DNA of 64,000 bases. Source: Flavobacterium foetidum. GTDB lineage: Bacteria; Bacteroidota; Bacteroidia; Flavobacteriales; Flavobacteriaceae. The translations under genes were made by a program, and so were the position numbers. The number at the start of each line of letters is the position of its first letter. Position 1 is the stretch's first letter. Shown here one piece after another: positions 1 to 8,557 of the stretch. A model generated the notes under the pieces. It did no database searches and was not told the origin of the DNA. It saw only the letters and a program-made list of their open reading frames with translations. The stretch spans positions 62,001 to 126,000 of the forward strand of contig NZ_SJTF01000006.1 of NCBI RefSeq assembly GCF_004634245.1. Direction: 5' to 3'.

Positions 1-45
1 TCCCTTAACTTGTAGTTTAACTACCTTACTAATTTCTTTAGCCAT
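1..45 (-). CDS. rplK: 50S ribosomal protein L11, N-terminal 15 codons (gene runs off the window)
   Basis: Only the first 15 codons lie in the window. They translate as MAKEISKVVKLQVKG, the usual L11 N-terminus in this phylum. L11 forms the base of the ribosomal GTPase-associated stalk with 23S rRNA. The gene follows nusG on the same strand with a 65-base gap, the classical secE-nusG-rplK order. The rest of the gene lies beyond the left edge, so it is partial here because of the window and not because of decay. Confidence 0.93.
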   Translation of the reverse strand, partial: MAKEISKVVKLQVKG

Positions 46-110
46 TTTTAAAAAATTTAACACCGCAATCAATGGAAGCGACTACGATGGTTTATTATAG
101 TGTAACAAAA

Positions 111-662
111 TTATACTTTTTCAACTTGCATAAAACTTAGCTCTAATGGTGTTTTTCTTCCGAAAATCTTAACCATAACCTCAAGTTTACGCTTCTCTTC
201 ATTGATTTTCTCAACAGAACCATTAAATCCGTTGAAAGGTCCATCAATTACTTTTACAGTTTCTCCAACACTAAATGGTATAGAACGAGTATCTGTATTA
301 ACAGTAAGCTCGTCAACCTTACCTAGCATTCGATTAACCTCAGAAAGTCTCAAAGGAACAGGTTCTCCTCCCTTTGTTTCTCCTAAAAATCCAATAACAC
401 TTGTAATTGACTTAATAATATGAGGTATCTCACCAACTAAGTTAGCCTCGATCATAACATATCCAGGAAAATAAACTTTATCCTTAGATGATTTTTTCCC
501 ATCTTTTACAGTAACTACTTTTTCGGTAGGAACCAAAACCTGAGAAACATAATCTTCCATACCTAATCTCGCAATCTCAGTCTCGATATAAGCTTTTACC
601 TTATTCTCTTGACCGCTAACCGCTCTAACTACGTACCATTTTTTCACATTATTATCTGCCAT
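111..662 (-). CDS. nusG: Transcription termination/antitermination factor NusG
   Basis: A 183-residue NusG. The N-terminal NGN domain starts with KKWYVVRAVSGQENKVK, which binds RNA polymerase across the DNA cleft. The C-terminal KOW domain is visible as VGETVKVIDGPFNGFNGSVE near residues 132-152 and in other bacteria contacts Rho or ribosomal protein S10. The length matches the family. An in-frame GTG lies one codon upstream (663-665), but the ATG at 662 gives the expected MADNNVKKW start. It sits 9 bases after secE and ahead of rplK on the same strand, so it is co-transcribed with the protein-export and ribosomal genes. Confidence 0.97.
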   Translation of the reverse strand: MADNNVKKWYVVRAVSGQENKVKAYIETEIARLGMEDYVSQVLVPTEKVVTVKDGKKSSKDKVYFPGYVMIEANLVGEIPHIIKSITSVIGFLGETKGGEPVPLRLSEVNRMLGKVDELTVNTDTRSIPFSVGETVKVIDGPFNGFNGSVEKINEEKRKLEVMVKIFGRKTPLELSFMQVEKV

Positions 663-671
663 CACAAAAAA

Positions 672-869
672 TTACCCTTTTAACCATTTAAAAAATCCAG
701 CTAAAGCTTTTGCAAAAAATTCGTCTACTCCCCAAGTTGCCAAAGCAAATAGAACCGAAAATACAGCTACAACAATTGTCAATTTCTGAACTTCAGCCCA
801 TGCAGGCCAAGTAACATTTGACTTTAACTCTTCGAAAGCCTCTGATAAATAATTAGTAACTTTTGTCAT
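672..869 (-). CDS. secE: Preprotein translocase subunit SecE
   Basis: A 65-residue single-span SecE, the short form common outside the enterobacteria. The amphipathic N-terminal helix carries the conserved ELKSNVTWPAWAEVQK segment, followed by one membrane helix (about residues 31-49, IVVAVFSVLFALATWGV). SecE clamps SecY in the inner membrane. The gene lies between tRNA-Trp and nusG. A transcript from tuf or from the tRNA could continue through secE, nusG and rplK. Confidence 0.96.
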   Translation of the reverse strand: MTKVTNYLSEAFEELKSNVTWPAWAEVQKLTIVVAVFSVLFALATWGVDEFFAKALAGFFKWLKG

Positions 870-887
870 TTGATCTATTTTTTATTG

Positions 888-958
888 CACGGGCGGAGGG
901 ATTCGAACCCCCATCAACGGTTTTGGAGACCGCTATTCTACCCTTGAACTACGCCCGT
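888..958 (-). tRNA. tRNA-Trp (anticodon CCA)
   Basis: The reverse strand folds into a 71-base cloverleaf. The acceptor stem ACGGGCG pairs with CGCCCGT, the anticodon loop is CTCCAAA and gives CCA, and the T-arm contains GTTCGAATCC-like sequence. The discriminator base is G, as expected for tryptophan. No CCA tail is encoded. It lies between tuf and secE, a placement seen widely in bacteria. Confidence 0.96.
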
Positions 959-962
959 AATT

Positions 963-1005
963 AAAGCCAGTGATTTCTATTAAGAAAATCATCTGGCTTT
1001 TTTTT
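963..1005 (-). terminator. Hairpin between tuf and tRNA-Trp
   Basis: AAAGCCAG (963-970) plus TGATTT pairs with AAATCA and CTGGCTTT (ending at 1000), with one bulged base. The hairpin begins about 14 bases after the tuf stop codon. The long T run (998-1005) is on the plus strand. On the minus strand, the direction of tuf, only TTTAATTA follows, so it may act as a partial terminator or a processing site before tRNA-Trp and secE. Confidence 0.6.
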
Positions 1006-1018
1006 GTATTTATAGAAA

Positions 1019-2206
1019 TTATTCTAAAATTTCAGTAACCTGACCAGCACCTACTGTTCTACCACCTTCACGGATAGCAAAACGTAAACCTACGTTCATC
1101 GCGATTGGGCTTAATAAAGCAACCTCGATAGTCAAGTTATCACCTGGCATTACCATCTCTACACCTGCTGGTAAAGAAATAACTCCAGTTACGTCAGTTG
1201 TACGTACGTAGAACTGTGGACGGTAGTTATTGTGGAATGGAGTGTGACGTCCACCTTCTTCTTTTTTCAAGATATAAACCTCAGCTTTGAATTTAGCGTG
1301 TGGTTTTACTGAACCTGGCTTAATAATAACCATACCTCTTTTGATATCAGCTTTATCAATACCTCTTAACAATAAACCTACGTTATCTCCAGCTTCTCCT
1401 CTGTCAAGGATTTTACGGAACATCTCAACTCCAGTGATAGTAGAAGTTAATTTCTCAGCTCCCATACCAATGATTTCAACAGGATCTCCTGTATTAGCAA
1501 TACCAGTTTCGATACGACCTGTAGCAACAGTTCCACGACCTGTAATTGTAAATACGTCCTCAACTGGCATCAAGAATGGTTTAGCTACGTCACGAACTGG
1601 CTCTTCGATCCAGTTGTCAACAGCATCCATTAATTCTAAAATTTTAGGAACCCAAGCAGCATCATTATTTAATCCTCCTAAAGCAGATCCTTGGATAACT
1701 GGACCATTATCTCCATCATATTCGTAGAAAGATAATAAATCTCTAATTTCCATTTCAACAAGCTCTAATAACTCAGCATCATCAACCATATCCACTTTGT
1801 TCATGAAAACAACGATTCTTGGAATACCAACCTGACGTCCTAAAAGGATGTGCTCACGAGTTTGTGGCATTGGACCATCTGTAGCAGCAACTACTAAGAT
1901 AGCTCCGTCCATTTGAGCAGCTCCAGTAACCATGTTCTTTACGTAATCCGCGTGACCTGGACAGTCAACGTGAGCGTAGTGACGGTTAGCTGTTTCATAC
2001 TCTACGTGTGATGTATTAATAGTAATACCTCTTTCTTTCTCCTCTGGAGCGTTATCGATTTGATCAAACGATTTTGCTTGACAGTAACCTGCATCAGACA
2101 ATACTTTTGTAATTGCAGCAGTTAATGTAGTTTTTCCGTGATCTACGTGTCCAATTGTACCTATGTTTAAGTGCGGTTTGGAACGATTAAAATTCTCCTT
2201 TGCCAT
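1019..2206 (-). CDS. tuf: Elongation factor Tu
   Basis: A 395-residue EF-Tu that delivers aminoacyl-tRNA to the ribosome as a GTP complex. The G1 motif GHVDHGKTT is near residues 19-27, the switch II motif [12 protein letters not shown] near 81-92, and NKVD (G4) near 136-139. Domains 2 and 3 follow, with the typical C-terminus [11 protein letters not shown]. Length and order are normal. It lies downstream of tRNA-Thr on the same strand, matching the conserved tRNA-tufB arrangement of many bacteria. No second tuf copy is in the window. Confidence 0.98.
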   Translation of the reverse strand: MAKENFNRSKPHLNIGTIGHVDHGKTTLTAAITKVLSDAGYCQAKSFDQIDNAPEEKERGITINTSHVEYETANRHYAHVDCPGHADYVKNMVTGAAQMDGAILVVAATDGPMPQTREHILLGRQVGIPRIVVFMNKVDMVDDAELLELVEMEIRDLLSFYEYDGDNGPVIQGSALGGLNNDAAWVPKILELMDAVDNWIEEPVRDVAKPFLMPVEDVFTITGRGTVATGRIETGIANTGDPVEIIGMGAEKLTSTITGVEMFRKILDRGEAGDNVGLLLRGIDKADIKRGMVIIKPGSVKPHAKFKAEVYILKKEEGGRHTPFHNNYRPQFYVRTTDVTGVISLPAGVEMVMPGDNLTIEVALLSPIAMNVGLRFAIREGGRTVGAGQVTEILE

Positions 2207-2261
2207 TTTACTTAATTTTTAATCTTAGTTATATATTAATTTTCAATTTCCTACTTACTTG

Positions 2262-2333
2262 AGCCAATGTCGGGATTTGAACCCGAGACCTCTTCCTTAC
2301 CAAGGAAGCACTCTACCCCTGAGCTACACCGGC
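2262..2333 (-). tRNA. tRNA-Thr (anticodon GGT)
   Basis: A 72-base cloverleaf on the reverse strand. The acceptor stem GCCGGTG pairs with CATTGGC through a G-U pair. The anticodon stem CTTCC/GGAAG encloses TTGGTAA, giving GGT. The T-arm is GTTCAAATCC-like. It is the tRNA nearest to tuf, the position of thrT in the E. coli thrU-tyrU-glyT-thrT-tufB operon. Confidence 0.96.
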
Positions 2334-2415
2334 AGAGTTTCGATTTTAGATTTTTGAATTTAGATTTCAGATTTTTAAAAATCTAAAAACTAAAACCTTA
2401 CCTCTTCTTTTTTTG

Positions 2416-2496
2416 TGGGGAGAGCAGGATTCGAACCTGCGAAGTTCTCACAGCAGATTTACAGTCTGCCCTCGTTGGCCGCTTGAGTATCTCCCC
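2416..2496 (-). tRNA. tRNA-Tyr (anticodon GTA)
   Basis: An 81-base class II tRNA with a long variable arm. The acceptor GGGGAGA pairs with TCTCCCC, the discriminator is A, and the anticodon loop CTGTAAA gives GTA. It is the middle tRNA of the cluster. Confidence 0.96.
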
Positions 2497-2608
2497 CGAT
2501 AATTTATGGTTTTAGATTTTAATTTTAAAAAACTCAATCCTTCCCTTAAATTATTATTTTTCAATATTTTAAAGAACAAATTCTAAATCAAATTCAGAAC
2601 ATTTCCTG

Positions 2609-2682
2609 AGCCGATAGAGGGACTCGAACCCACGACCTGCTGATTACAAATCAGCTGCTCTAGCCAGCTGAGCTACATCGGC
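2609..2682 (-). tRNA. tRNA-Thr (anticodon TGT)
   Basis: A 74-base cloverleaf. The acceptor stem GCCGATG pairs with TATCGGC, the anticodon stem GCTGA/TCAGC encloses TTTGTAA, and the anticodon is TGT. It is the first tRNA of the Thr-Tyr-Thr-tuf cluster. It begins just after the hairpin that ends the hpf transcript, so it needs its own promoter or read-through. Confidence 0.96.
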
Positions 2683-2690
2683 GAATACAT

Positions 2691-2718
2691 TAAAAAAGTC
2701 CGCTATTTCTAACGGACT
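2691..2718 (-). terminator. Terminator after hpf
   Basis: On the reverse strand AGTCCG, a loop of about ten bases and CGGACT are followed by a run of T (2691-2697). It lies 55 bases after the hpf stop codon and separates the xerC-hpf unit from the tRNA-tuf operon. Confidence 0.7.
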
Positions 2719-2773
2719 GCAAATGTAGCTATTTTATCTTTTAATCAAAACATTTTTTGAAAAAAAATTTCAA

Positions 2774-3076
2774 TTAAATATGTGCTCTTATTTTTTCTTT
2801 CCTTTTCACAAGTAAACGCTCTAAAGATTCTGCCGAAAGTTCAACCGCCTCCTCAAAAGTCTTGCATTGCTTTTTAACCAAAAAATCATCTCCAGGAACA
2901 TTAATCTTTATCTCCACCATCTTATTCTCTTTATCACTGGTTCTTTCAACTTTCAGAAAAACATCAGACGAGACTACACGATCGTAGTATTTTTCTAATT
3001 TACCCATTCTCTCTTGGATAAAATCGACCAACTTTCTGTCAACAGTAAAGTTAACTGCATGAACATCTACCTTCAT
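2774..3076 (-). CDS. hpf: Ribosome hibernation-promoting factor, short HPF/YfiA type
   Basis: A 100-residue member of the HPF/RaiA (sigma-54 modulation) family. The fold is recognisable from MKVDVHAVNFTVDRKLVDF at the start, the YYDRVVSSDVFLKVE strand and the KKQCKTFEEAVELSAESL helix. Such proteins bind the 30S decoding centre and silence ribosomes in stationary phase. It lacks the C-terminal dimerisation domain of long HPF. An in-frame ATG lies eight codons upstream (3098-3100), but the chosen start matches the family N-terminus. It follows the recombinase gene closely (31 bases) and is probably co-transcribed with it. Confidence 0.88.
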   Translation of the reverse strand: MKVDVHAVNFTVDRKLVDFIQERMGKLEKYYDRVVSSDVFLKVERTSDKENKMVEIKINVPGDDFLVKKQCKTFEEAVELSAESLERLLVKRKEKIRAHI

Positions 3077-3107
3077 AATACTTATTTTAGGGTTAAACAT
3101 TTAAGAA

Positions 3108-4004
3108 TTACCGCTTATTCCTAGGATGCGCGTCACCGTATACCTTTTTTAATTCTGCCAAACTATTATGAGTATAAACCTGTGTCGAAGCAAGACTAGA
3201 ATGCCCTAATAATTCTTTAACTGAATTTAAATCCGCTCCATTATTCAGCAAGTGAGTCGCAAAGGTATGCCTAAGCACATGCGGACTCTTTTTCACCTTT
3301 TCGGAAACCCTACTAAAGTAAGAATTTATTAATCGATACACAAAAGATTCACTCAATTTTAACCCTTTTTTCGAAAGAAAAAAATAATCCGAATCTATTA
3401 CATTTTCCAACGATTGCCTCTCGCCTAAATACATCCTTACATTTTCTGCCACAACAGGAAGGACAGGAATAAGACGCTCTTTATTCCGCTTCCCTAAAAC
3501 CTTAATCACATTTGAGGACAAATCCACATTATAAACCATCAAATGTATCAGTTCTGCCCTCCTCACGCCAGTAGTATAAAACAAATCGACTATAAGCCTA
3601 TCTCTCACCTCTTCAAAGCCAGAAGCCTCACTTACCTCTTTCATCAAATCACCAAGTTCTTTTTCAGAAAAAGGAACCTGAACGATTTTCGGCGTTTTCA
3701 AAGCCTTATGCTTCACCATCGGATTCACGTCTATCTGTTTTGTTTTTAAAAGAAACTTAAAAAAAGCCTTCAGCGAAGCCATTTTCCTATTTATCGAAAC
3801 ATTAGAAACACCATCATCAACCAGCGAAACAATCCAGCTTCTTATTTGACCATAACTCACCTTATCAATACAATCTTGCTCGAAACGATCTTTATTAAAG
3901 GCCTCAAAAAACACAATGTCATTCAGATATGCCGCTACAGTATGAGGAGAATATTTCTTCTCCATTTCTAGATAATTTCGAAAAGCTTCCTTATTTGTTT
4001 TCAT
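3108..4004 (-). CDS. xerC: Tyrosine recombinase, XerC/XerD family
   Basis: A 298-residue tyrosine recombinase. It has an N-terminal SAM-like core-binding domain (about 5-90, EKKYSPHTVAAYLNDI) and a C-terminal catalytic domain. The catalytic set is visible: Arg in TTGVRRAELI, His-Arg in SPHVLRHTFATHLL, a second His in LLGHSSLASTQ and the Tyr nucleophile in STQVYTHNS. Xer proteins resolve chromosome dimers at dif. A GTG two codons upstream (4008-4010) is an alternative start. The setting between rpsU and hpf, with normal length and no att-like repeats, points to a housekeeping Xer and not to a mobile integrase. XerC versus XerD cannot be decided from this locus alone. Confidence 0.88.
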   Translation of the reverse strand: MKTNKEAFRNYLEMEKKYSPHTVAAYLNDIVFFEAFNKDRFEQDCIDKVSYGQIRSWIVSLVDDGVSNVSINRKMASLKAFFKFLLKTKQIDVNPMVKHKALKTPKIVQVPFSEKELGDLMKEVSEASGFEEVRDRLIVDLFYTTGVRRAELIHLMVYNVDLSSNVIKVLGKRNKERLIPVLPVVAENVRMYLGERQSLENVIDSDYFFLSKKGLKLSESFVYRLINSYFSRVSEKVKKSPHVLRHTFATHLLNNGADLNSVKELLGHSSLASTQVYTHNSLAELKKVYGDAHPRNKR

Positions 4005-4031
4005 ATCCACACTTACCTAACAATACGACAT

Positions 4032-4079
4032 AAAAAAAACCGTCAGCATCAAAATTAACTCATTTTGACCACTAACGGT
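4032..4079 (-). terminator. Terminator after rpsU
   Basis: On the reverse strand a long imperfect stem starts with ACCGTTAG and ends with CTGACGGT, with an inner TCAAAAT/ATTTTGA pairing, followed by eight T (4032-4039). It begins 26 bases after the rpsU stop codon and isolates the small gene from the recombinase gene. Confidence 0.8.
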
Positions 4080-4104
4080 AATTTATTTTAAACTAAGCTG
4101 TATA

Positions 4105-4299
4105 CTAACTTTCTAAGCTATCTTTCAAACCTTGAATATAAGCAGCTTTTTGAATTTGAGCTCTTTTGATAACAGAAGGCTTAATAAAAGCAGTACGTGC
4201 TCTTAATTGACGAACAGTTCCTGTTTTATCAAATTTTCTTTTATAGCGCTTTAATGCTCTATCGATATTTTCTCCGTCTTTAATTGGTATAATTAACAT
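4105..4299 (-). CDS. rpsU: 30S ribosomal protein bS21
   Basis: A 64-residue bS21 starting MLIIPIKDGENIDRALKRYKRKFDKTG. It is rich in Lys and Arg, with the expected length for the family. bS21 sits on the 30S platform next to the 3' end of 16S rRNA. In Flavobacterium ribosomes it helps bury the anti-Shine-Dalgarno sequence (established by published structural work on F. johnsoniae). The gene is preceded by an unusually strong ribosome binding site (separate entry) and followed by its own terminator. This fits a single-gene, self-regulated unit. Confidence 0.97.
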   Translation of the reverse strand: MLIIPIKDGENIDRALKRYKRKFDKTGTVRQLRARTAFIKPSVIKRAQIQKAAYIQGLKDSLES

Positions 4300-4307
4300 A
4301 ATATAGA

Positions 4308-4317
4308 CACCTCCTTT
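4308..4317 (-). promoter_or_regulatory. Strong Shine-Dalgarno sequence of rpsU
   Basis: Reverse-strand AAAGGAGGTG lies eight bases before the rpsU ATG. It is a near-complete match to the 16S anti-Shine-Dalgarno sequence. Most other starts in this window lack such a site, as expected for Bacteroidota, where the anti-Shine-Dalgarno is sequestered by bS21, bS18 and bS6. A ribosome lacking bS21 would have a free anti-Shine-Dalgarno and could favour this message, giving autogenous control of bS21. Confidence 0.9.
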
Positions 4318-4436
4318 CGTTAAGGCTGCAAATGTAAAAATTAATTATGAAATACAATATCTTTTTGCTGCTTTTTTTCAAAGAGAATAGAAAACAGAAA
4401 AAAGAACATAGACCATCACTCAAATATATTCTATAT

Positions 4437-5579
4437 TTACTCTTTAAGCAGATTTCTCGAAATTACAAGTTTCTGAATTTCTGTTGTCCCTTCTCCTATT
4501 GTACAAAGTTTTGCGTCTCTATAAAATTTCTCTACTGGATAATCTTTCGTAAATCCGTAGCCACCGTGAATTTGCACGGCATCATTTGCTATTTTAACAC
4601 AAACTTCCGATGCATACATTTTTGCCATTGCGCCATTTACCGTCACAGGTTTGTGTTTTTCTTTTAAAAATGCCGCTTTATGCAATAACAGCTCAGAGGC
4701 TTCGATTTCTGTCGCCATATCTGCCAGCTTAAAAGCAATAGCCTGAAAATTACCGATTGCTTGACCAAACTGATGCCTCTCTTTTGAATATTTAAGAGCG
4801 GCTTTATAAGCCCCTTTCGAAATTCCAAGTGACAAAGCTCCTATCGATATCCTGCCTCCGTCTAAAATTTTCATAGCCTGCACAAAACCTTCTCCAACCT
4901 CTCCTAATCGGTTTTCGTCGGGAATTCGGCAGTTATCAAAAACCAATTCTGCAGTTTCGCTGGCGCGCATTCCGAGTTTATTTTCTTTTTTACCGGATGA
5001 AAATCCTTTCATGCCTTTTTCAAAAACAAAAGCTGTCATTCCTTTAGAATCCCCCTTTTCCCCCGTTCTTACCACCACCACGGCAATATCTCCCGAAATA
5101 GCGTGAGTAATAAAGTTCTTTGCTCCGTTTACTACCCAGTGGTCTCCGTCTTTCACAGCAGTAGTATTCATTCCGCCGGCATCAGAACCTGTATTGTGTT
5201 CTGTCAATCCCCAAGCGCCAATAAATTCTCCGGTAGCCAACTTAGGAAGCCATTTCTTTTTTTGCTCCTCGTTACCGAAAGTCAAAATATGGTTTGTACA
5301 TAACGAATTATGTGCCGCGACAGACAGCCCGATTGACGGATCTACTTTTGAGATTTCTTCAATAACTGTAATATATTCATGATACCCTAAACCTGCACCT
5401 CCATATTCTTCTGGCACCAAAACGCCCATAAATCCCATTTCGCCAAGTTCCTTAAACAAAGGAACTGGAAAAATCTGCGCTTCATCCCACTCCATTATAT
5501 TAGGTCTGATATTTTTTTCGGCAAAATCTTTTATTGACTGCTTAATCAGCAGTTGCGTTTCATTATATTCAAAATTCAT
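4437..5579 (-). CDS. Acyl-CoA dehydrogenase
   Basis: A 380-residue FAD flavoenzyme that removes two hydrogens from the alpha and beta carbons of acyl-CoA, the first step of fatty-acid or branched-chain acyl-CoA oxidation. The N-terminal helical domain, the middle beta domain ([19 protein letters not shown] contact) and the C-terminal domain with [18 protein letters not shown] are all present. The catalytic base is probably Glu363 in the [12 protein letters not shown] motif. The length is typical. It is 14 bases downstream of the helix-hairpin-helix gene, so the two probably share a transcript. The chain-length preference cannot be read from the sequence. Confidence 0.93.
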   Translation of the reverse strand: MNFEYNETQLLIKQSIKDFAEKNIRPNIMEWDEAQIFPVPLFKELGEMGFMGVLVPEEYGGAGLGYHEYITVIEEISKVDPSIGLSVAAHNSLCTNHILTFGNEEQKKKWLPKLATGEFIGAWGLTEHNTGSDAGGMNTTAVKDGDHWVVNGAKNFITHAISGDIAVVVVRTGEKGDSKGMTAFVFEKGMKGFSSGKKENKLGMRASETAELVFDNCRIPDENRLGEVGEGFVQAMKILDGGRISIGALSLGISKGAYKAALKYSKERHQFGQAIGNFQAIAFKLADMATEIEASELLLHKAAFLKEKHKPVTVNGAMAKMYASEVCVKIANDAVQIHGGYGFTKDYPVEKFYRDAKLCTIGEGTTEIQKLVISRNLLKE

Positions 5580-5593
5580 AATAAACTTCTTTT

Positions 5594-6478
5594 TTAGAAC
5601 TTCAAATATAAACTAATTATTTTTGCTTTTTCAACAGGAAAACCTTTAATTTTTGCTAAATCTTCAATATTATTAAAATTTCCGTTCATGCTGCGATATG
5701 TCACAATTTGTTTTGCAAGTCCGTAATTAAAATACGGAAACTGACTTATTTCTTTTAGTGATGCTTCATTAAGATCTATTTTCTTGATATTATCTGAAAC
5801 CGTAATTTTAAAATGAGCATTTAATTCAGTGATTACTTCCGGCGAAAGCCCCCAAACATCATTAAGTTGTTCCATTGAAACAAAACAGCCTAAGCTTTCT
5901 TTTTGTTTCAAAATTCTTTTTGAAAGCGCTTCTCCGATTCCGTAAATCTTCATTAAATCGTCTTGACTGGCATCGTTAAGATTCATTATTGCGATTTTCT
6001 CTTTTTTGACACTATTATTATAGGTATAAATTTCCTTATTTTTTTCTGATGTTTTATGCTGTGTCCATTCCGGAAATTTAAACAAAGGCGAAATCACACG
6101 CAATAAAGAATCTGAGATTTTGGTAACCTGTTGAAACTCCTGAGCCGAATTGACAAACTTGTTTTGTTTTCTAAATGCCAAAAGCCGATCTATTTCTGCA
6201 ACAGACATCCCTAATTTATAAGCTTTATAATCTGAAATAAAATTAGGATTAAACAAATACACTTTGGTCTCTGTTTTATATTTTTCAGATTTTAGACTGT
6301 CGACTTGAGATTGCAGACCGAGCCATTTTTCTTGTTCTGGAAATTTTTCCTCAGGATCATCAAAATCTAAATAGAAGTAAGCTAATTGCAGGATACATAT
6401 AACTAGAAACAAAAACAACAATCCCTTTTTTTGCTGATTAGTATATTGAAAATAAGGCTTCAAAAAACGTAAACTCAT
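5594..6478 (-). CDS. Helix-hairpin-helix (ComEA-type) membrane-anchored protein
   Basis: A 294-residue protein with one N-terminal membrane helix (about 18-38, [21 protein letters not shown]) and then three helix-hairpin-helix modules. The first is degenerate (about 80-140). The second follows [20 protein letters not shown]. The third follows [21 protein letters not shown]. These repeats resemble ComEA, which binds incoming DNA during transformation, but the three-module form is common in Bacteroidota and its role there is unproven. A GTG three codons upstream (6485-6487) is a less likely start than the ATG at 6478. Transcription is probably joined to the acyl-CoA dehydrogenase gene. Confidence 0.75.
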   Translation of the reverse strand: MSLRFLKPYFQYTNQQKKGLLFLFLVICILQLAYFYLDFDDPEEKFPEQEKWLGLQSQVDSLKSEKYKTETKVYLFNPNFISDYKAYKLGMSVAEIDRLLAFRKQNKFVNSAQEFQQVTKISDSLLRVISPLFKFPEWTQHKTSEKNKEIYTYNNSVKKEKIAIMNLNDASQDDLMKIYGIGEALSKRILKQKESLGCFVSMEQLNDVWGLSPEVITELNAHFKITVSDNIKKIDLNEASLKEISQFPYFNYGLAKQIVTYRSMNGNFNNIEDLAKIKGFPVEKAKIISLYLKF

Positions 6479-6686
6479 CAATAACACGATTAACTATTAA
6501 ATAAACATCAAAGCTTTGAAATATATTTAGTAAAATTATTAAGAAAAATAGTAATTTTTATGAGTTTAGTGAAATTATTTATTCCGTGTATAAATCAGAA
6601 TTAAATTAATGAAATTCAACCATTAACCGATATATTCTGCATCTTCTGTAAAAAAAATAAACATTTTATAACTTAAAACATGATAA

Positions 6687-6720
6687 TTGTTTTTATTTTT
6701 TATAAAAAACGATACATTTG
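6687..6720 (+). promoter_or_regulatory. Promoter of the amino-acid permease gene
   Basis: A TTG at 6687-6689, a 23-base spacer and TACATTTG at 6713-6720 match the Bacteroidota -33/-7 pattern (TTG, 17-23 bases, TAnnTTTG). A start about seven bases further on would leave a leader of roughly 25 bases before the ATG at 6753. Confidence 0.65.
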
Positions 6721-6752
6721 GAGCTTAATAACAAATAAACCAATAAAATAGT

Positions 6753-8219
6753 ATGTCAATCTGGAGAGTTAAACCAATATCTGCCTTTGAGGCTGATATG
6801 AAAAAAAGTGATTTAAAGAGAGTCCTCGGAAAATGGAGTCTTACTGCCATTGGAGTTGGTGCCATTATCGGTGGTGGAATTTTTGTACTTACTGGTACAG
6901 GGGCTTATTATCATGCGGGTCCAGCATTAGCGATTTCATTTATTATTGCAGGTATTGCCTGCGTTTTTGCAGCTCTATGCTATTCTGAATTTGCTTCAAT
7001 TTTACCTGTAGAAGGGTCTGCTTATGCCTATGCATACGGTACAATCGGGGAAATTTTTGCCTGGATAATTGGCTGGGGTCTTATTCTCGAATACGCGATG
7101 GGATCCATGACGGTCGCCGTATCATGGTCAGGATATTTTAATAAATTACTCAAAATATTTCACATTCAACTTCCAGAATGGCTAACAACCGATCCAGCAA
7201 GTTATACTGGAGAAGGATTTTCGATGAATCTTCCAGCATTCTTGATTGTTATTTTAGTCATTTCATTACTTATTAAAGGAACAAAAAGTGCTGCAAAAGC
7301 AAACAATGCGATTGTAATTCTTAAAGTTTCTGCCGTAATTTTTGTAATTATAGCAGGTCTTTTCTACATCAATACAGCAAACTGGAGCCCATTTATTCCA
7401 GATGCTACTCAGATTGTTGAAAAAGAAACTACTCACAATGCTTACGGAATTGGAGGAATTATCTCTGGAGCCGCTGCAATTTTCTTTGCTTATGTTGGTT
7501 TTGATGCTGTTTCTACACAAGCTGGTGAAGCGATTAATCCTAAGAAGGATGTTCCGTTTGCAATCATCGCTTCTTTGCTAATCTGTACCTCTTTATATAT
7601 TATGGTTTCTTTAGTATTAACCGGAATGATGAACTACCAAGATTTTAATCCACTTGGAAAATATCCTGAAGCTATTAAAGCTCCTGTTGCTTATGCTTTT
7701 GATATCGCTGGACAAGGTTGGGCAGGTTTTATCATCACTGTGGCCGCTACTATTGGTTTAGTTTCTGTATTAATGGTAATGATTATGGGACAATCGAGAA
7801 TCTTCCTTGGGATGTCTAAAGACGGATTGATTCCATCTGTGTTCTCTAAAGTAAATCCTATTTCTGGAACACCAAAAACCAACTTAATGATTTTAGGAGG
7901 TATTATTGCAACTGTAGCAGCATTCACACCAATCAATAAATTAGCCGACATGACCAGTTTTGGTACTCTATTCGCTTTTACGATGGTCTGTATCGCAGTT
8001 TGGATCTTAAGAGTTAAGCAACCTGGATTAAACAGAACTTTTAAAGTGCCAGCTTTACCAGTTATTGCTGTTTTAGGAATTGCGATTAACACTTATCTTA
8101 TCATCAATTTAAGTTTAGACGCACAATTATTATCTCTTGGGTGGCTAGCCATTGGTATCTTGGTTTACTTTGGATACAGCAAGAAAAGATCAAGACTTAA
8201 TGATTCAAATCAAGAATAA
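6753..8219 (+). CDS. APC-superfamily amino-acid permease
   Basis: A 488-residue integral membrane protein of the amino acid-polyamine-organocation superfamily (cationic amino acid transporter-like branch). TM1 carries the unwound substrate-binding motif GVGAIIGGGIFVLTG near residues 35-50. About twelve further hydrophobic stretches follow, among them AAAIFFAYVGFDAVSTQAGEA, the TM6 region typical of this family. It imports amino acids across the inner membrane, but the substrate cannot be read from the sequence. It is transcribed alone, with a good promoter upstream and a hairpin terminator downstream. Confidence 0.88.
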   Translation: MSIWRVKPISAFEADMKKSDLKRVLGKWSLTAIGVGAIIGGGIFVLTGTGAYYHAGPALAISFIIAGIACVFAALCYSEFASILPVEGSAYAYAYGTIGEIFAWIIGWGLILEYAMGSMTVAVSWSGYFNKLLKIFHIQLPEWLTTDPASYTGEGFSMNLPAFLIVILVISLLIKGTKSAAKANNAIVILKVSAVIFVIIAGLFYINTANWSPFIPDATQIVEKETTHNAYGIGGIISGAAAIFFAYVGFDAVSTQAGEAINPKKDVPFAIIASLLICTSLYIMVSLVLTGMMNYQDFNPLGKYPEAIKAPVAYAFDIAGQGWAGFIITVAATIGLVSVLMVMIMGQSRIFLGMSKDGLIPSVFSKVNPISGTPKTNLMILGGIIATVAAFTPINKLADMTSFGTLFAFTMVCIAVWILRVKQPGLNRTFKVPALPVIAVLGIAINTYLIINLSLDAQLLSLGWLAIGILVYFGYSKKRSRLNDSNQE

Positions 8220-8231
8220 ATACTATTAAAA

Positions 8232-8264
8232 AAAACTCCAAATTTAAGTTTGGAGTTTTTTTTT
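8232..8264. terminator. Bidirectional terminator between permease and PspC genes
   Basis: AAAACTCCAAA and TTTGGAGTTTT form a hairpin with a short loop, flanked by A and T runs on both sides. It serves the permease gene on the plus strand and the convergent pspC-like gene (ending at 8263) on the minus strand. Confidence 0.8.
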
Positions 8265-8490
8265 ACAAATCAAAAACCGAAGTTCTTTTAGAACGGATTA
8301 AATCTTTTAGTCTGATCCAAAAAGCAAGCGTTAGATAAACGCCAAAACCAAGACCTGCTGTAACAAATGAAATGTAAATAAAAAAGAGACGTACACTTGT
8401 TACACGCATTCCCAATTTATCGGCCAAACGAGATGAAACATGAAAACCATATTTCTCGAAAAAAAACTTAAGTTTTAAGATTGCTGACAT
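8263..8490 (-). CDS. PspC-domain membrane protein
   Basis: A 75-residue protein with the PspC domain. An N-terminal part resembles a short DNA-binding-like helix region (SSRLADKLGMRVTSVRL), then a membrane segment follows (about 34-58, LFFIYISFVTAGLGFGVYLTLAF). PspC proteins sense envelope stress in enterobacteria. In Bacteroidota the domain often occurs as short stand-alone proteins of unknown role. No other psp genes are nearby. It precedes no obvious partner and follows DUF2851 on the same strand with a 67-base gap. Confidence 0.8.
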   Translation of the reverse strand: MSAILKLKFFFEKYGFHVSSRLADKLGMRVTSVRLFFIYISFVTAGLGFGVYLTLAFWIRLKDLIRSKRTSVFDL

Positions 8491-8557
8491 TTTATTATAA
8501 ACTTTAGATTGTAAAATTACAAATTATCCGATCATGACAATTTCTATTTTTCCATTT

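Noticed and set aside
1287..1727. 146-residue frame on the strand opposite tuf
   Set aside because: It lies wholly antisense to EF-Tu, whose codon bias creates long open antisense frames. It has no family features and no start context.
3108..4004. Xer-type recombinase as the mark of a mobile island
   Set aside because: It sits between hpf and rpsU, has standard Xer length, no att-like direct repeats and no cargo. A housekeeping role is far more likely.
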